This document shows, one piece after another, positions 11,901-22,536 of a DNA stretch of 64,000 bases (its first letter is position 1; every line of letters starts with the position of its first letter). Where the stretch lies: NCBI GenBank assembly GCA_030685235.1, contig MU839230.1:38587-102586 (forward strand). Direction: 5' to 3'. Origin of the DNA: Copromyces sp. CBS 386.78. Its lineage: Eukaryota > Ascomycota > Sordariomycetes > Sordariales > Sordariaceae. The notes under the pieces were generated by a model that saw nothing but the letters and a program-made list of their open reading frames with translations, had not been told where the DNA came from and did no database searches. The position numbers were made by a program, and so were the translations under genes.

Positions 11901-12093
11901 GTCGGCTGCCTTGACGGCTGGCGTGGCCATCAGCGGGCTAATCATCTTCTTTGCGGTCGGGTATAATCCGAAGAAGCTGGAGTGGTGGGGGAACACGGTT
12001 AGTGGTGCGGGGGTGGACGGGAGAGGGACCGGGATCTTGGAGATCCCGAAGGATAGAGGATACTTTGGGCCCGAGAAGGGGACGTTTCCTTAG
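8982..12093 (+). CDS. Oligopeptide transporter, OPT family
   Basis: Four exons: 8982-9531, 9608-9801, 9853-10577 and 10887-12093, giving 891 residues (884 if the ATG at 9003 is used). The N-terminus is hydrophilic and cytosolic. Membrane segments then begin at IRAYFLGVAWAVIGTFMSTFF. Family signatures are SPYPGVRAV before the first helix, FGVRHSLNPGPWTFKEQMF in exon 2, NPITTFDWN in exon 3 and KMGHYVRIPPRAVFRSQIGT in exon 4. OPT proteins are plasma- or vacuolar-membrane symporters for small peptides, glutathione or metal chelates. Intron 2 ends at an AAG acceptor (9850-9852), 12 bases after a GCTAACG branch site; the nearer CAG at 9848 would break the frame. Intron 3 is unusually long (309 nt), but its junction restores FCFYPVYFLYIMVNQWK exactly. 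The substrate is not predictable. Confidence 0.9.
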
Positions 12094-13780
12094 GGCGGAA
12101 GGAAGTGTTTGTTTTGTGCTTTTGATTTCTTCAGGTTCGGAACTCTCATGATGCGATTGAAGATGCGAGTTGGGTGTGTCCAAGGGAGTCAATGACCGAG
12201 GGTTAGGGTTGGTGGTGACCCACGACGCAATGGTGCTGGGAAAGGTCAGTTTGTTTCATCACGAAGTTTTGACTTTTCTCCGAGAAATGATCGACAAAGT
12301 CTCTGCAGTTCTAGGCTTGCCTGGATGGGCTTCGACTTGTTTCATCGCTGCACAATGTACGTCAGCTGGTCCCGTATTGATGTTGGTGTTGAGGATTTCG
12401 GGCGGTGAGGTCGGTTTTCCCACAACACAGCCCGGTCTTGGATGGCTCGGCTCGTGCTTGGTTTTCTGGGTCGGCTTTCTGCAGGGACCATCCCATTGTA
12501 GGAACACAGTTTTGGGATGGTTGACGTTGCCGATGTGCCGTTGCACTGGTTAAGGGTTTTGTTTTGTTTGCCTGACCATCTGTCAAGTGTGAACTGCCCG
12601 CTGGGCGGGATTCTTGGGGTTGCAGTGCTTGATGGTTGCGTGCTGACGTACATATTGGCCGGTTTGTGAGGACTCCGCGTTTCGACATCATAGCGATATC
12701 TACTGCTTCGATTTCCGGAGCTGATCCGGTCAACCACCCGATTTGTTTACTGAAGCTGAAATCTTAGTTCCTGGCGAGGTTGGAGGATGATGCTGGCGCT
12801 TACGAGGCCCGGGCCCAGGACCCATCACCCGGCGCCGTCTGATCTCATCCCGGCTGAGCTGTTCGCTAGTGGAGCACGCTGCAGCTTGTCACAGCACCTT
12901 GCAGTGCTGTCATTGGGCCAACCTCGCGCATTTTTGGGGGTTTTGGGGTTGATGGGTCCTGAAGGTGCATGTAAGTCGATGGTCCAAGAAGGTAGGGTTG
13001 CGTACCTTACATAGTGCGGTGAAGAAAAGACGCAAAGGAAGAGTGCTATAACTTCTTTTTGTTCCTTTCTTAACTTTGCGGAGAAGATGGTGAAACATCT
13101 TTCTTTTTCTGTTTTAACGGAAGAAGAAACGCCGGGCAACAAGGGAAAAGGCACACGGCGCAAACCCGAACAGCAGCTACAGTATCCACAATCCACTTAG
13201 ACGACGAACAGTCGACCCCACTTTTGCGCATCCGCTTCAGCGCAACCAGTTTTGTCCAGCCTTCAGCTCTTTTTTACTTTGGGGAATTTTAAAAAGACGA
13301 GCTCGCAAGGACAACGGCGTGGAAAGAATTTGGATCGGCTCCTCCAACCATTTCTCCGGTCGCTTGTCTCGTGGTTGGGTTGCAACAGCAAAGCTTCGGA
13401 AACCAGGAACCATCTGCCGATCGACGTCATCGCAGTTTATCAAGGTCCCTTTAAGGTACTTAACAAGTGGACGCGACCTGGGCTGTTGACCGCCAAACAC
13501 CTGCAGACGAGGCAACCTTTACAAAAGGCCAACCGGAAGAAATAAGCAAAAGAAGCAAAAGAAGGGTGACACAGCACGGAGTCAGCAACAACTTGAACGA
13601 CAAGCGACAGAGAAACCGGGCAACCCGGGCAACCTTCAAGGCTCATCTCCTGCGATTAGGTGTTTGCAACTTTTCGACTTTTGCGCCGCTCCCCGAAAAG
13701 CAACATAAAATCCGGTCACATCCCCTTTCAACGAGGAATTCCAGAGTCGCCAACTCTTTCTCTCCCCGTCTCCGTCCAAG
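12094..13780. other. Intergenic region between OPT and MARVEL genes
   Basis: Normal base composition and no supported gene. Open frames of 90-130 codons on both strands lack domains. An AGGGTTAGGGTT telobox-like motif lies at 12199-12210. The stretch 13240-13780 is probably the long leader of the MARVEL gene. Confidence 0.45.
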
Positions 13781-14494
13781 ATGCTCTTCGCAATGATGTT
13801 CGCCTTCTGGCGCTTCCTCGAAATAATCACACTTGTAAGCATCCACCACCACAAAATGTCTAACCTCCCTGGCCGTGGCACCTGTCTAACCTCACCTTCT
13901 TGTTGTGTCTCACAGATACCAACAATGGGCATGCTAGCCTACTTCGTAGACGGCTACGTCAAAGCCAACGCCCTCACGCCGACCTACATCCTCATCCTCT
14001 TCATCGTCTCCGTCTTGGCCCTCGCCTGGTCCATCGCCACTTTATTTTCCTACCACCGCTCCTCCACCAACGCGCAATTCGTCTCCTTTGTCGACCTAGC
14101 TTTTGTCGGCGCTTTTATCGCCGCCGTCTTTTACCTGCGCTGGATCGGCTCGGTTAACTGCACCAGTGTCGACCGTGGAAACCCGTATTTCGTCGACTTG
14201 GGCGCTGTCGGGTCCGCGAATTTCAACACGTTCCGTATCAACGTCAACAAGACGTGCGCGATGCTAAAGGCCTGCTTTGCTTTCGGCATCATGAACTGCA
14301 TCTTTTTCTTCATTACGAGCTTGTTGGCGTGGATCCATGGCGCCCATACGGCAAGGAGCGAGAAGGTTTATGCTACCCGTAAAACGACGACGCATCATCA
14401 TCACCAGCGTGGTGCGAGTGGTCACAGGAGGAGCCACAGTGGAAGCCATAGCCGCAGCAGGAGGTCGAGGTCGCATTCGAGGTCGTATGTCTAG
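13781..14494 (+). CDS. MARVEL-domain tetraspan membrane protein
   Basis: Two exons, 13781-13834 and 13916-14494, with a GTAAGC donor, a TCTAACC branch site and a CACAG acceptor. The product is 210 residues. Four hydrophobic segments are visible: one from the N-terminus across the splice site, TYILILFIVSVLALAWSIA, VDLAFVGAFIAAVFYL, and CFAFGIMNCIFFFITSLLAW. The loop between segments 3 and 4 contains two Cys and possible N-glycosylation sites (NCT, NKT). This is the MARVEL/Nce102-like layout of fungal plasma-membrane or vesicle proteins. The cytosolic tail is odd: a His4 run followed by Arg/Ser-rich repeats (SRSRRSRSHSRS). Reading through the intron also stays open, so retention would add 27 residues. 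Confidence 0.75.
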   Translation: MLFAMMFAFWRFLEIITLVSIHHHKMSNLPGRGTCLTSPSCCVSQIPTMGMLAYFVDGYVKANALTPTYILILFIVSVLALAWSIATLFSYHRSSTNAQFVSFVDLAFVGAFIAAVFYLRWIGSVNCTSVDRGNPYFVDLGAVGSANFNTFRINVNKTCAMLKACFAFGIMNCIFFFITSLLAWIHGAHTARSEKVYATRKTTTHHHHQRGASGHRRSHSGSHSRSRRSRSHSRSYV

Positions 14495-15284
14495 GAGGGA
14501 TTTGACGTCGTGTGTGAGGTTTGGGAACATGTTCGTGAGGAATACTGGGAGGAGGTACCGCCGCAGCCGTCGTTGGAAGGACGACGACGGGAATGCCGAC
14601 TACCCCCTGCTGGAAGCTTGCTCCAAGTTTCCGCTGGGGGCGGTGGCAATGGCCAACGACGTTGTTGAACAATGTTCGGCGAAGCTTGGATGATGCACAT
14701 GTTCTTTCTAGAAGGATGATGAGGAGGCTGATGGATATATGGTCGAAGAAGCTGCGCTCCGACCCGAACGGTTTATGACTGTAATGATTGTCATGTACAT
14801 ACTTGATAACGATGATGATTGAGGAATCAGGCAGGTGTTTTCTCCTTTATATAGAATCTATGGCCGGTGGCCAACGCTTTTGCACCCACAGGGCCCTATT
14901 CGCGGCTTGCGTGACACACTCGCGTCAAAGGGACTTTGCGACTGAGGGTGGGATTGAAGATCGTATCATTCCGGAGTCTTGTTTACGTTCGGTGTTGACT
15001 TTGACTCTTCGCTGTCAAGATAGGCTAAGCAACTGACCCGAGTCACTGATCATGACCCCAGGTCTGTGTGAGTCTTGACTGATGCACGACCGCTACATTC
15101 GGGCGTGCGCATCATCAACCTCAGGTTAATACAAAAGGGGTGGCTGGAATCCTTCGCTGGGTACGAAGGACCTTGCTTTCTGCATTCATAATCTCACCGG
15201 AGACAACAAACGACCGAGACGATACAGCAGCTGGTTCAGAGAACATATATCCAGAATAGTCCAACCCTCAACCCTCTAGACACA
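14495..15284. other. Intergenic region and leader
   Basis: No supported gene. The end of this stretch (about 15110-15284) is the probable promoter and leader of the next gene. Confidence 0.45.
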
Positions 15285-16778
15285 ATGGGAGCCACACTCT
15301 CACAGCCATTCATTCCCTTACTCTCAAGGAGCATCAAAGCCAAGTCCAAACGACCCCGATTCCGATTCCGATTGCGACTTCGAATGCGCTGGAAGAGAAA
15401 ACAAAGCCATTCGGAAATCCGCGCCCTGTTTCCCACCCCAGACCATGATGATCAGCAGTACCGCGAGTCAAAGCTCTACGACAGCAGTTGCACCGAGAAC
15501 GAAGAGAAGCCTCCCCTCCCAATCCGCTACACCTTTAACTCCGCATCCTCTTCAACCGCTCCCACAGCCCCAGACCAGGTAGCAGAGAAAATACCAGGTG
15601 CAGTCAATTCTCTCAACGAGTCAATTAGAGCCACGGGCACTTCACTCGGCAGCTTCTCCGAGTCGCCCCAGAACTTGATGCCTGTTCCCATTTCCAAGGA
15701 GAAGCCTCTGCCACTGTTGCCAGAGCCACCTCTACCTTCCACTGTACACCACACCCCCAGCCAACAGACGCAAACTAGCATTCCCTACGAACTCCAATCC
15801 AGCGTTAGCCAAGCCGCCGATACGTCTGTCAAAGAGACCAAACAAGGGGGCGATGATGAGACAGAGCATGATATCTCAGACTCAGACTTCCCAGTCCTTC
15901 ACCGCTGCCCCAACCCAGAGAGACCACACACCCCACCCCCCTGGGACACCTCCCTCACCGGGTACGGATCCGTACTGGAGGTTTCTCGTCCGTTCAGGGC
16001 CAGGCGCGTGTTTGAGCATCCGCTTGTTGAGGGACACTTTTTGGGGAATATGGGGAACGCAGATTCATTCGCTGGTGGTGGTGGTCCGATAGCTGCTGCT
16101 GCAAAAAGGAAGAGGTGGAGGGAACAGGGAGGGAGAGAATTTGGAATGAAGGAGAAGAAGATGAAGGAGAAGAAGAAAAAGAAGTCAAAAAGTAAAAGAA
16201 TGTCCGAGTGGAGGAGGTGGAAGCCTTTGCCTACGTACCCGGCTTGCACGAGTGTTGCCCAGAGGGCTAGTACGTGGGCTAGCTCTGATCACAGGGCATG
16301 GGCAGCGGTTGTTGAGGAGGTCGAAGAACGGGGATATCAAGGAGAGGATGAGAAGGAGGAAGAGAAAGACATTGATGAGGAAGAGGATGGGGAAAATGAA
16401 GAGGACGACGAGGATTTGGAGGAGGCGATAAAGAGGTTTCTGGAGATGAAGATCCCGGTCGACTTGAACAGTTTACGTCAGTTAAGAACCAGTTTTGGGG
16501 AAGCTGGGGATGATGCAACGGGTAGTGGAACCGGGGGAGCTGCAGAGGGGCTGGTGAAGGAGAAGGAAGATATATCGAAGGTGATGGAAGGCGAGCAAGA
16601 CACGTCATCGCCCTTCGTCGAGTCGTTGATGTTTAGAATGATGGCTGTGGGGAGGGAGATGCATCCAGAGCAGATCATGATATATCTGGAGGAATCGGAC
16701 CCAAAGTCGGAAGTAATTCCAGTATCACGTAAAGATGGAGTCGGTGGACGTGGAAGGGAAAGGACGAAGAGCTATTGA
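15285..16778 (+). CDS. Hypothetical charged protein with predicted N-myristoylation
   Basis: A single 497-residue frame. I do not recognise a family. It begins MGATLSQPF, which has Gly2 and Ser6 as N-myristoylation needs, followed by a strongly basic stretch with alternating Arg and hydrophobic residues (about residues 18-40) encoded by a CGATTC-type minirepeat. This pairing often tethers proteins to membranes. The middle is Pro/Ser/Thr-rich and looks disordered. Around residues 285-305 there is a Lys-rich run, then a short more ordered part (KPLPTYPACTSVAQRAS). Around 350-385 comes an acidic run, and then EEAIKRFLEMKIPVDLNSLRQL. No membrane segment or signal peptide is visible. Length, frame and start context support a real gene; membrane tethering is inference. 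Confidence 0.6.
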   Translation: MGATLSQPFIPLLSRSIKAKSKRPRFRFRLRLRMRWKRKQSHSEIRALFPTPDHDDQQYRESKLYDSSCTENEEKPPLPIRYTFNSASSSTAPTAPDQVAEKIPGAVNSLNESIRATGTSLGSFSESPQNLMPVPISKEKPLPLLPEPPLPSTVHHTPSQQTQTSIPYELQSSVSQAADTSVKETKQGGDDETEHDISDSDFPVLHRCPNPERPHTPPPWDTSLTGYGSVLEVSRPFRARRVFEHPLVEGHFLGNMGNADSFAGGGGPIAAAAKRKRWREQGGREFGMKEKKMKEKKKKKSKSKRMSEWRRWKPLPTYPACTSVAQRASTWASSDHRAWAAVVEEVEERGYQGEDEKEEEKDIDEEEDGENEEDDEDLEEAIKRFLEMKIPVDLNSLRQLRTSFGEAGDDATGSGTGGAAEGLVKEKEDISKVMEGEQDTSSPFVESLMFRMMAVGREMHPEQIMIYLEESDPKSEVIPVSRKDGVGGRGRERTKSY

Positions 16779-17054
16779 GCACTGCAGGAGGATGAGGTTG
16801 CCTGGGCACATGGATGATAGTTGTTGAGGAAGGCGAGAGGGACGGCGTTTGAAGCAAGAACCAAGTATAATCACGAAGCAAGATATTTATCAAGGCCCTA
16901 GCTAGCCTCTTGCATGTGCGAACGTGACAGCCCTGTCTTGCACCTTCCGCTTCTTCCACAAATAGAGTATCGTCTTGATCAGCGGGCACTCGAAGAATTT
17001 GATTCTTTGAATGTTGGTATCCCTAGCTCGAGATACACAACCTCACCCCACTGG

Positions 17055-17632
17055 TTAGCCTTCCAAGCCGAACTTCTCCCCAACAATCTCCTCACTGAGC
17101 TTCCACGGTCTTTCCGCGGCCACAGCATCTTTGGCGTACTCGCATGGGTCCGAGATCTGGCAGTCATCCAGGTATAATCCATTGGTCTCTGTCAATTTGG
17201 TTGTCAACGAACGCCCTGTTCCCACAAACACTTCAAATATGAACAGCAAAAAAAGAAAAGAAAAACCTACGACTCAATGCCGGATCAAGCGCCGCAACCA
17301 TCGTCGTCGCACAGCCCTGAGTTCCACTCCTGTATCGGGAAACCTCTTGCCGATTTCGGCTTCAACAGCTTCGAGCTTGGATCTGGTGCGTGATGCGAGA
17401 ATCAGAAGGGAAGGCGATTGCGATGCAAAGGCGAAGGCGGTGGCAGCCCCGATTCCTTTCAGGCTGACGCCTGTGGCGAGGACTGCGAGTGGCCATTAGC
17501 TTCCGCGAAACCATAACAACTCGGTGGTCGGAAGTTTCCTTACTTGTCCTTCCTCGAATCTAAGTGGTCAGCAAACACACTCGCGACCTCGGTGCCTGTA
17601 TTCCGCTCATTGAACTCCGGATGAGAAGTCAT
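17055..17632 (-). pseudogene. Short-chain dehydrogenase/reductase, internally deleted
   Basis: Reading the minus strand, the ATG at 17632 opens MTSHPEFNERNTGTEVASVF, a typical start of a fungal SDR subfamily. After a GTAAGG donor and an ACTCGCAG acceptor, the Rossmann segment follows (LATGVSLKGIGAATAFAFASQ, i.e. TGxxxGIG) and SRTRSKLEAVEAEIGKRFPD. Roughly 70 residues later the frame jumps to the family's C-terminus (NGLYLDDCQISDP, then PWKLSEEIVGEKF) and stops at 17055. The central part, including the NNAG region, the catalytic Ser and the YxxxK motif, is missing, so about 500-600 bp appear deleted near 17230-17310. The exon 1/exon 2 phase is also off by one with the visible splice sites. It cannot encode an active enzyme. 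Confidence 0.7.
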
Positions 17633-19655
17633 TTTGATGACTTTCGTGCTTGGCGATGAATATGCATTAGATTTTGACAAGAAAGAAGAATCGTCAAGTC
17701 TTTGAGGACCTCAACCTCGACATGATGGGAGCGGAGGGGTTGACAGGACACTACGTAACATTCATTAGAGGAGGCACCGGATGAATAGGTGTCAACACCT
17801 CATCGCTACCGGCAATATTGGTTGAGCCGGGGTTGAGAGCTTCCCGCGTTCTTTGGTAAGAGGAACAGGAAACGGAGATCTCACCATACAGTCAGTGGTT
17901 AGGACTCACCCCTCGCCTTTTGTCGGTAAACGGGTTCCGTCCGTTTCCCCTTCGACTTCCTTCCTGGCTTCTCGTGCGGCCGCTTCTGTGATTACCTCGA
18001 TACCTTGGGGCCTCAACTGAGTTCAACAAATCTTACATGCATCAGTCCGATCTCCATAAAATACACAATGTTTTTATGACACGGCTTGCGCCGTAAGCTT
18101 GCCGTCGCCGATAGTAAACCGATCTTGCAAATAGGCAAGGGCCTCTTTGGTACACCCGTTGTTGGTTGTAGGTATGAATGTCCGCCTTGCCTACTTACCC
18201 CAGGACCCTGTGTTACCATATCATCAGCCAGCCTTATAGCGAGAATGTAAGCACTAGTTCTGCAACCACGAAGACGGCCGCAAGATTGTGACTTCGATAT
18301 GAATATGAAGCTGCCGCTGGCCAAACTCGGTTACCGTAGCGACTGTCTAAATGGCTGACAGATGAGATGGCGCTCCTGGGTTACCATCCTCTTGCTTCTC
18401 TGGCGATCACATCATTCATCGGCCGTCAAACTGAGTGGCTCCGAAGAAAATCGGACGGCCAACACCTCCAAGGGTGGGTAATACGATACAAGTAGGAGCC
18501 TACATACACGAATCAGTGGGAGACTGTCAAGAATGTTGGCATGAAGGATAGTGTCCAACCTCTGGATCGGTTGTCGTCCTATCTTCCTCTCACTGGTCCT
18601 ATCCAGGACATCATGCATCTGACCCACTGGCTCACCGGCTTCCTGGCAACCCCTTCCCAGCCGAAGTTGCCAACTCCCAGATTGTACCCAAACATAGCCA
18701 ACGGGCTTGCCAGCGGGCAGCTTCCCGAATCGGTGCCGCTGCAATACCGCCCGTGACCCTGCCATCGAGCTACGGACGGGAAAGGATTGACCCCATTCCG
18801 CATGTAAGGACGCTTCATGTCTGTCAGCAACTGCAATAAAGCGGCGCAGCAGAAGACCAAGCGAACCATAGACATGTTGAACGGTAACCAGATGAGAGCC
18901 AAGGGTTGCTTGCCATGCCTGGCAACGGCACAGCACAGTCCACAGTCGACGGGAGAACAACAAATCATGGGAATAGAGCATGGAGACGGGAAGTAAGGTG
19001 ATGTTTACCTGTACCCGTCCCCGGCCTGTTATTGCAAGCGGGGGATCGGCAACGAAGGGCTGGAGGGTATATGAGTCCCGCTGGATGGAAATATCGGTTG
19101 TAGGCAGGATATAGTGGTGAGAATGGAGCGGAGACTGCTTGGTCGTATTAAGTCCGTGTGGTTCTTTGCTTTTGTTGTCATACGATGGCGAGAAAGATGT
19201 CCGAGTATGGGATTGTGAATCGCTGTACAACACCAGACACCACTGGGTCATCAACCATGACATGCCGTCATCCATCGCAGGGCTCATCCCGCTATGGTCG
19301 AGGTCAACCTTGCGAGACAAGTTTAGTGCATAAACTCGGCTTTCACTGTACGTTGAATAGCAGCGTAGATGCAGGTGGACGTTGTTGTTTCTTGTGCCCC
19401 AAAACGGACCCTTTGTGCTCGTTGTAACGTATTGTAATCTTTCTGTTTGGTTCGATTCATTGTGGTGTGGCTCTGTAATTGGTAACTTTGGTGTTTATGC
19501 TGCTCGATTGATGCCTCAACTAAAAGGTTCAGAGGGTGTCAACAAAAGATGTCTGTCCGTCTGAAACGCCAATGTCAACAAAAATGACCTTCCATTAAGC
19601 GGTTCAGGCGCGACATACCTTGAAAGCATATATATGGTAGCATGAGGAGACGTGG
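17633..19655. other. Gene-poor intergenic region
   Basis: Normal composition. The longest open frame is 302 codons on the minus strand (18412-19320), but it shows no domain, no biased composition and overlaps other frames of similar quality, so I do not call it. No repeats or RIP signature stand out. Confidence 0.45.
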
Positions 19656-20355
19656 TCATGGAAGATTCTTGGGAACCGAGGGAAAGAAGGTTGGATCTTG
19701 CAGTCTCTCGCGGTTGCGCTTTGCAATCTCAGCCTGCCTCTTCTTCAACAAGCGTTGCTGGTAAAAGGTGCTGTGAGGAACGTAAGTATCAGTGCGATGT
19801 ACTCTAGGGTGAAGGAGGAGACAACGAACGGCTTGAGTTCAAATATCCTCGGCTCTTCTTCCACGGGAGGCGATTTGGTCCCTTCTCTACTTGCGCTCTG
19901 CGATATTGTCACCCGGTAAGTAAAGACACATTGGCTGATGATAGGAGGCTGTATGGCGTACACACCCTAGAACCCTTTGACTTTTCTTGGTCTTTCTCAT
20001 CCTTCTTTTCATCCTCGTCTTTGCTCTTTTCACCATCTTTCTTGTCCTTCTTTTTCTCCTTCTCCTTCTCCTCCTTCTTTTTCTTCTGCTTCTCCTCGTA
20101 CTCCTTCTTTACCCGCTCAATCTCTTCTTCCAGCTCCTTTTTCCTACGGGCCTCAATAGCTTCGGTGTCCATCTTTGGCGTGCAGAGTGCTGGCTCCTTG
20201 AGATGGCTTGGGCAGATATAAAAGAAGTCCTTGTTGTCGGGGGTGATGAGGACACTGCTGGTGAGCCGGTAGCAAAGATCGCATGACTTTGCCTTTGTCT
20301 CGGCCACCTTGCGGTGTGTGTAAAGGTTTGGAAATGAGATGGTCGCCATGCTCAT
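19656..20355 (-). CDS. VFA1: VPS4-associated protein VFA1
   Basis: Three exons on the minus strand: 20355-19966, 19897-19830 and 19770-19656, giving 190 residues. The N-terminus holds the zinc-binding part: NLYTHRKVAETKAKSCDLC, then VLITPDNKDFFYICPSHL, with CxxC and C..H pairs. A long Glu/Lys helix (about residues 63-125) follows, predicted coiled coil. Exon 2 encodes SPPVEEEPRIFELK and exon 3 TFYQQRLLKKRQAEIAKRNRERLQDPTFFPSVP, the conserved C-terminal tail of the family. In yeast VFA1 binds the AAA ATPase Vps4 and stimulates it in ESCRT-III disassembly at endosomes. The introns are 68 nt (GTGTGT donor) and 59 nt (GTTCGT donor); both junctions keep the frame and the family motif. It is divergent from argininosuccinate lyase with a shared 661-bp promoter. 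Confidence 0.85.
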
Positions 20356-20599
20356 TTACAGATAATGATGATGGTTGTCTCTCGTGGTGAGTCGACAAAG
20401 CAATTGAAATGGACGACTGACAGTTGACGCGGGTTCAACATCCAACCAAGTGGAAAGGCAACCCCATCTCTAGCCGAACCAACAATCAACAGGGGACTGG
20501 CTCACTGGGTGGTAGGGGGTTAGGGTTAAAGATGCATCGGTCATAAGATGGAGCTCCAATCCCCGCTTCCCCTGCCTCCACTGTGACTGGACCTGAGTG

Positions 20600-20605
20600 G
20601 AGTCA
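20600..20605 (-). promoter_or_regulatory. GCN4/CPC1 half-site TGACTC
   Basis: GAGTCA on the plus strand reads TGACTC on the minus strand. It lies 412 bp before the lyase start. It is one mismatch from the full palindrome and would be a weaker second site. Confidence 0.4.
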
Positions 20606-20779
20606 CGCACAGCTCTCCCGCTCCACCGCGGGGAAAGCTTTCAATTGCGCTAGGCCGTTGCCGTGGCCCCTGTGCCTCGCGCCGTAGGGCTGATGCGGGA
20701 GCTTCAGTGGGCATTATTCGCTGTCGGAAGGTACCGATCCAGTGAAAGAGCTCCCCGCTACGTGCCGACGCTGCGCGAT

Positions 20780-20786
20780 TGAGTCA
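20780..20786. promoter_or_regulatory. GCN4/CPC1 palindrome TGAGTCA upstream of argininosuccinate lyase
   Basis: A perfect TGAGTCA, the binding site of the bZIP activators GCN4 (yeast) and CPC1 (Neurospora), 231 bp upstream of the lyase start codon. Arginine pathway genes are classic targets of this general amino-acid control. Binding is inferred from motif and context. Confidence 0.6.
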
Positions 20787-21016
20787 CTCTGCGATATTCG
20801 GCGGGTACAAACCTGACGTACCTACCTTGCTGTTGACAAAACTTTTTTCTTTTTGTTTGTTGCTCTCTTTTTCCCCATTCTTCTCCTGCATCTGTCAAAC
20901 TCACGTCTCCCCTTTCGCATTGCATAGCGTCAACTCGGCTCGCAAGCTACGGCACCCTCGTATCCACCGACCTCATCCCAATTGACAGCCACGATTCCGT
21001 CCAAAGTCGCGCAACC

Positions 21017-22536
21017 ATGAGCGGACAGGCCAAGCCCACCGAGAACATGCTCTGGGGAGGTCGCTTTACCGGTATGCCTCGACAGCTCTCATCTCTGGGT
21101 CCTACATAGCAGCAGCTTATCAAGTTGATGTGATCCCATTGCGCGGACCCGACACAATGGTGGAGGCCATAGGCTAATCTTGGCGCGCAGGCGGCCTCGA
21201 CCCCCTCATGGTCCAGTACAACGAGTCCATCCACTTCGACCGTGCCCTCTACGCCCAGGACATCACCGGCAGCATTGCCTTTGCGCGCGCCAACGCCAAG
21301 GCCGGAATCATCACCCAGGACGAGTTCAGTAAGCTGGAGCAGGGTCTCCTGGCTGTCAAGAAGGAGTGGGAGGACGGTACCTTCAAGATTGTCCCCGGCG
21401 TCGATGAGGATATCCATACTGCCAACGAGCGTCGTCTCGGCGACATCATCGGAAAGGATGTTGCTGGCAAGCTTCACACCGGCCGCTCCCGTAACGAGCA
21501 GGTCGCTACCGATATGCGCATGTGGCTCCGCGACGAGCTCCGCAAGATTGAGAAGCACCTCCAGGACTTCCTGAACGTCACTGCTGCCCGCGCCGAGCAG
21601 GAGATCGATGTTATCATGCCTGGATACACCCACTTGCAGCGCGCCCAGCCCGTCCGTTGGAGCCACTGGATGCTCTCGTACGGTTTCGCTTTCGCTAGCG
21701 ACCTCGAGCGTCTGCGCGAGGTTATCAAGCGCGTCAACCGCAGCGCTCTTGGCTGCGGTGCACTCGCCGGTAACCCCTTCGGCATTGACCGTGAGATGAT
21801 GTCCAAGGAGCTTGGCTTCGATGGCCTCCTCTGGAACTCCATGGGCGCTGTCGCCGATCGTGACTTTGTTGCCGAGACCCTCCAGTGGGGTGCCATGTTG
21901 ATGCAGCACATATCTCGCTGGTCCGAGGATCTCATCATCTACTCTACTAGCGAGTTTGGTTTCGTCAGGCTGGCGGATGCCTACTCTACCGGCAGCTCGC
22001 TTATGCCCCAGAAGAAGAACCCCGACAGTCTTGAGCTGCTCAGGGGTAAGGCTGGAAGAGCTTTCGGTCACATGGCTGGCTTCATGATGACCCAGAAGGG
22101 TATTCCCAGCACTTACAACAAGGATCTCCAGGAGTCCTGGGAGCCCATGCTCGACCACGTCAAGACTGTTTCCGACAGCATCCAGATTGCCAACGGTGTC
22201 TTGGCTACCCTCAGCATCCAGCCCGAGAAGATGAAGGAGTCCCTTGACCCCTTCATGCTCGCCACCGACCTTGCTGACTACCTGGTCCGCAAGGGTGTTC
22301 CTTTCCGCGAGACTCACCACATCTCTGGCCGCTGCGTTGCCCTCTCAGAGCAGACCGGTATTCCCATGGACAAGCTCTCATATGAGCAGCTCAAGGGTAT
22401 CGATGCCCGCTTCGAGGAGGATATTTCCAAAGTGTTCGACTACGAGAAGAGCGTTGAGATGCGCTCTGCCAAGGGCGGCACCAGCAAGGCTTGCGTCCTG
22501 GAGCAAATCCAGGTTCTCAAGTCCATGCTTGCCTAG
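21017..22536 (+). CDS. arg-10: Argininosuccinate lyase
   Basis: Two exons, 21017-21071 and 21191-22536, giving 466 residues, the usual length. The enzyme splits argininosuccinate into arginine and fumarate, the last step of arginine synthesis, as a cytosolic tetramer. The start [19 protein letters not shown] continues across the splice into [17 protein letters not shown]. Family motifs are [15 protein letters not shown], the [10 protein letters not shown] region with the catalytic His, and the fumarase/lyase signature [12 protein letters not shown] near residue 285, which carries the catalytic Ser loop. The C-terminus ([13 protein letters not shown]) is complete. Codon use is strongly biased to C-ending codons, as for a well-expressed gene. 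The symbol is that of the Neurospora crassa gene; yeast calls it ARG4. The upstream CPC1 palindrome fits amino-acid control. Confidence 0.95.

Larger units (their letters stand above)
20356..21016. promoter_or_regulatory. Divergent promoter between VFA1 and argininosuccinate lyase
   Basis: This 661-bp region drives two genes in opposite directions. It holds a telobox-like GGGTTAGGGTTA at 20517-20528 on the VFA1 side and GCN4/CPC1-type sites nearer the lyase side. Pyrimidine tracts at 20845-20890 probably mark the start of the lyase leader. Confidence 0.6.

Noticed and set aside
17880..17955. tRNA-like words (AGTCAGTGGTTAGGAC and a GGGTTCC region)
   Set aside because: The 7-base loop does not fit the TTCRANY pattern, no acceptor stem closes it and no anticodon arm is formed.
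18412..19320. A 302-codon open frame on the minus strand
   Set aside because: No domain, signal or coherent composition, and competing frames of similar quality overlap it. Length alone was not enough.
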